Below, piece by piece: positions 4,296 through 5,448 of a stretch of DNA of 5,448 nucleotides. This DNA comes from VFMC01 sp031400715 (lineage in GTDB: Bacteria; Actinomycetota; Acidimicrobiia; Acidimicrobiales; Ilumatobacteraceae), in contig JANNQK010000035.1 of assembly GCA_031400715.1 (NCBI GenBank), positions 1 through 5,448 of the forward strand, read 5' to 3'. The notes under the pieces were generated by a model that had not been told where the DNA came from, did no database searches, and worked only from the letters and a program-made list of their open reading frames with translations. The position numbers and the translations under genes were made by a program. Each line of letters opens with the position of its first letter. The first letter of the stretch is position 1.

Positions 4296-5448
4296 GTGAA
4301 GCTTGCCTCTCCATCCCTGTCCCTGCTCAGAACGAACCGGACCTTCGCGTTCGGAATCGCCGCGGTAGGCGTCGTGGCGCTCTCCACGTGGATCGGCGCT
4401 GCAGCGCAGCATGCGGACCGGCCGATCTTGGTGGCCTCGGTGGCGCTCGCGACGCTGGCCTCGTTCGCGCTGTTGCGCACGGCCCCAGTCGTGCCGTTTG
4501 CGGCCGCTCTTGGGGCGCCGCTGATCGCGAGTTGGGTGGGCGGTACCGATGGGTCGGACGACCCGTTCTTGGTGTTGATCCTCGCCGCGAGTTTCGGCGC
4601 CGGACGCTTCGGGCGATACCGAGACCAGCCATACGTCGCTGCGGGTGTGCTTGCGCTGATGTCGATGAATGTCGCGGCTCCGGGGCCATTCGCGTTTCCT
4701 CAACAGATCGTGTTTCCGGTCTTGTTCATTGCGGCGCCGTGGCTGCTCGGTGCGATCGTGCGACGGTCGGGCGAACGTGAGGCGCGGGCCATCGGCTTCG
4801 CCGAGGAACTGGCCGAGTCGCACAGCATCGACCTGCAAGAAGCGACACTCCGCGAGCGTCTCCGCGTCGCGCGTGAGTTGCACGACATCACTGCTCACAC
4901 GATGAACGTCGTCTCGATCCAGGCCCAGGTGCTCCGACGCCGCATCGAACACGGACAGCGAGTCGAGATCGACGACGTCAGAGCAATCGAAGCCAGCGCA
5001 AGGCAAGCCATGACCGAACTCCGCGACATGCTGGGCGCGCTCAGACCATCGGGCGAACCGACACCACCTACCTCGCAGCCCTCCGTCGACCATTTGCCGC
5101 GCCTCATCGAGGAATGTCGACAAGCTGGCCAGGACGTCGAGTTCGAGATCCGAGGGACACCACGGGAGATGCCCGCAGGACACTCGTTGACCGCGTTCCG
5201 GATCGCGCAAGAGTGCCTCACCAACGCCAGGCGCCACGGCGCCCTCGGACCGGTGCACCTCACCCTTGGCTGGGAGCCAGACCATCTCCAGATCACAGCG
5301 ATCAATACGTCCCGCGTCGCCCGTGGCCGTCAGCGGTTCAGCGACGGGATCGGACTGACCGGCATGCGTGAGCGCGTCAACATCTGCGGCGGCCAGCTCG
5401 ACGTCGGGCCACACGAGCCTGGCGTCTGGGTGGTCCGGGCCTCCTTGC
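4296..5448 (+). CDS. NarL/DesK-type sensor histidine kinase, 3' end cut by the window
   Basis: The frame opens at GTG 4296 and stays open to the last base, giving 384 residues; family ends suggest only a few residues are missing. Residues about 18-155 contain roughly six membrane helices forming the sensor, with a short linker helix near 157-185. The dimerisation domain (HisKA_3 type) has the H-box RLRVARELHDITAH with phospho-acceptor His196 in an HDxxxH motif. The ATPase domain has the N-box FRIAQECLTNARRHG (Asn310) and the lid GIGLTGMRERV (351-361), then GGQLDV. The usual Asp of the G1 box is not seen; the equivalent stretch reads AINTSR, as in some actinobacterial members with Asn at this place. 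It should autophosphorylate and pass phosphate to a NarL/LuxR-type response regulator, probably encoded just past the right edge. The signal is unknown. The GTG start is the best choice but has a short four-base spacer to GGGGG. Confidence 0.9.
   Translation, partial: MKLASPSLSLLRTNRTFAFGIAAVGVVALSTWIGAAAQHADRPILVASVALATLASFALLRTAPVVPFAAALGAPLIASWVGGTDGSDDPFLVLILAASFGAGRFGRYRDQPYVAAGVLALMSMNVAAPGPFAFPQQIVFPVLFIAAPWLLGAIVRRSGEREARAIGFAEELAESHSIDLQEATLRERLRVARELHDITAHTMNVVSIQAQVLRRRIEHGQRVEIDDVRAIEASARQAMTELRDMLGALRPSGEPTPPTSQPSVDHLPRLIEECRQAGQDVEFEIRGTPREMPAGHSLTAFRIAQECLTNARRHGALGPVHLTLGWEPDHLQITAINTSRVARGRQRFSDGIGLTGMRERVNICGGQLDVGPHEPGVWVVRASL

Noticed and set aside
4082..4480. N-terminal extension of the membrane protein by 133 codons
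   Set aside because: The extension is Arg/Pro-rich and low in hydrophobic pattern, overlaps the kinase gene, and a strong GGAGG-preceded ATG at 4081 starts the protein-like part.
4254..5414. Long minus-strand open frame of 386 codons antisense to the histidine kinase
   Set aside because: The plus strand here encodes clear H-box, N-box and lid motifs. The antisense frame is Arg/Asp/His-rich with no recognisable fold, the usual shadow of a high-GC gene.

Overview
The window is high-GC DNA with strong G/C third-position bias. Its gene families (actinobacterial-type tyrosine recombinases, a MazF-type toxin with a ribbon-helix-helix antitoxin, and a NarL/DesK-type histidine kinase with a six-helix sensor) point to an actinobacterium. 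An acidimicrobial lineage is possible, but the sequence alone does not settle that.

Layout. (1) 1-438: the 3' end of a helical-repeat (TPR-like) protein, probably the C-terminus of a large ATPase-type regulator that begins outside the window. (2) 439-662: a short non-coding stretch leading into a complete tyrosine recombinase, int1 (663-1568). (3) 1569-2026: a 458-bp non-coding block rich in inverted repeats, with four hairpins between 1768 and 1928 and a 19-bp sequence (1705-1723) that recurs at 3421-3439. (4) 2027-2728: a second recombinase, int2. It is a diverged paralogue of int1 that has lost 67 residues of the core-binding domain but keeps every catalytic residue. (5) 3286-2767 on the minus strand: a two-gene toxin-antitoxin module convergent with int2. 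(6) 3287-3535: a non-coding stretch with the second copy of the 19-bp repeat. (7) 4081-3536 on the minus strand: a small polytopic membrane protein of unknown function, transcribed divergently from (8) a histidine kinase at 4296-5448 that runs off the right edge.

Interpretation. The 1.7-kb stretch between the two 19-bp repeats contains the hairpin block, int2 and the toxin-antitoxin module. It looks like a mobile or cassette-like unit: a shortened recombinase, a structured non-coding region that could be a recombination substrate or a structured RNA, and an addiction module that would penalise loss. This is inference, but each component is visible in the sequence. The right third looks like ordinary chromosome: a divergent pair in which a NarL/DesK-type kinase (its response regulator presumably lies just past the right edge) may control or sense through the adjacent membrane protein.
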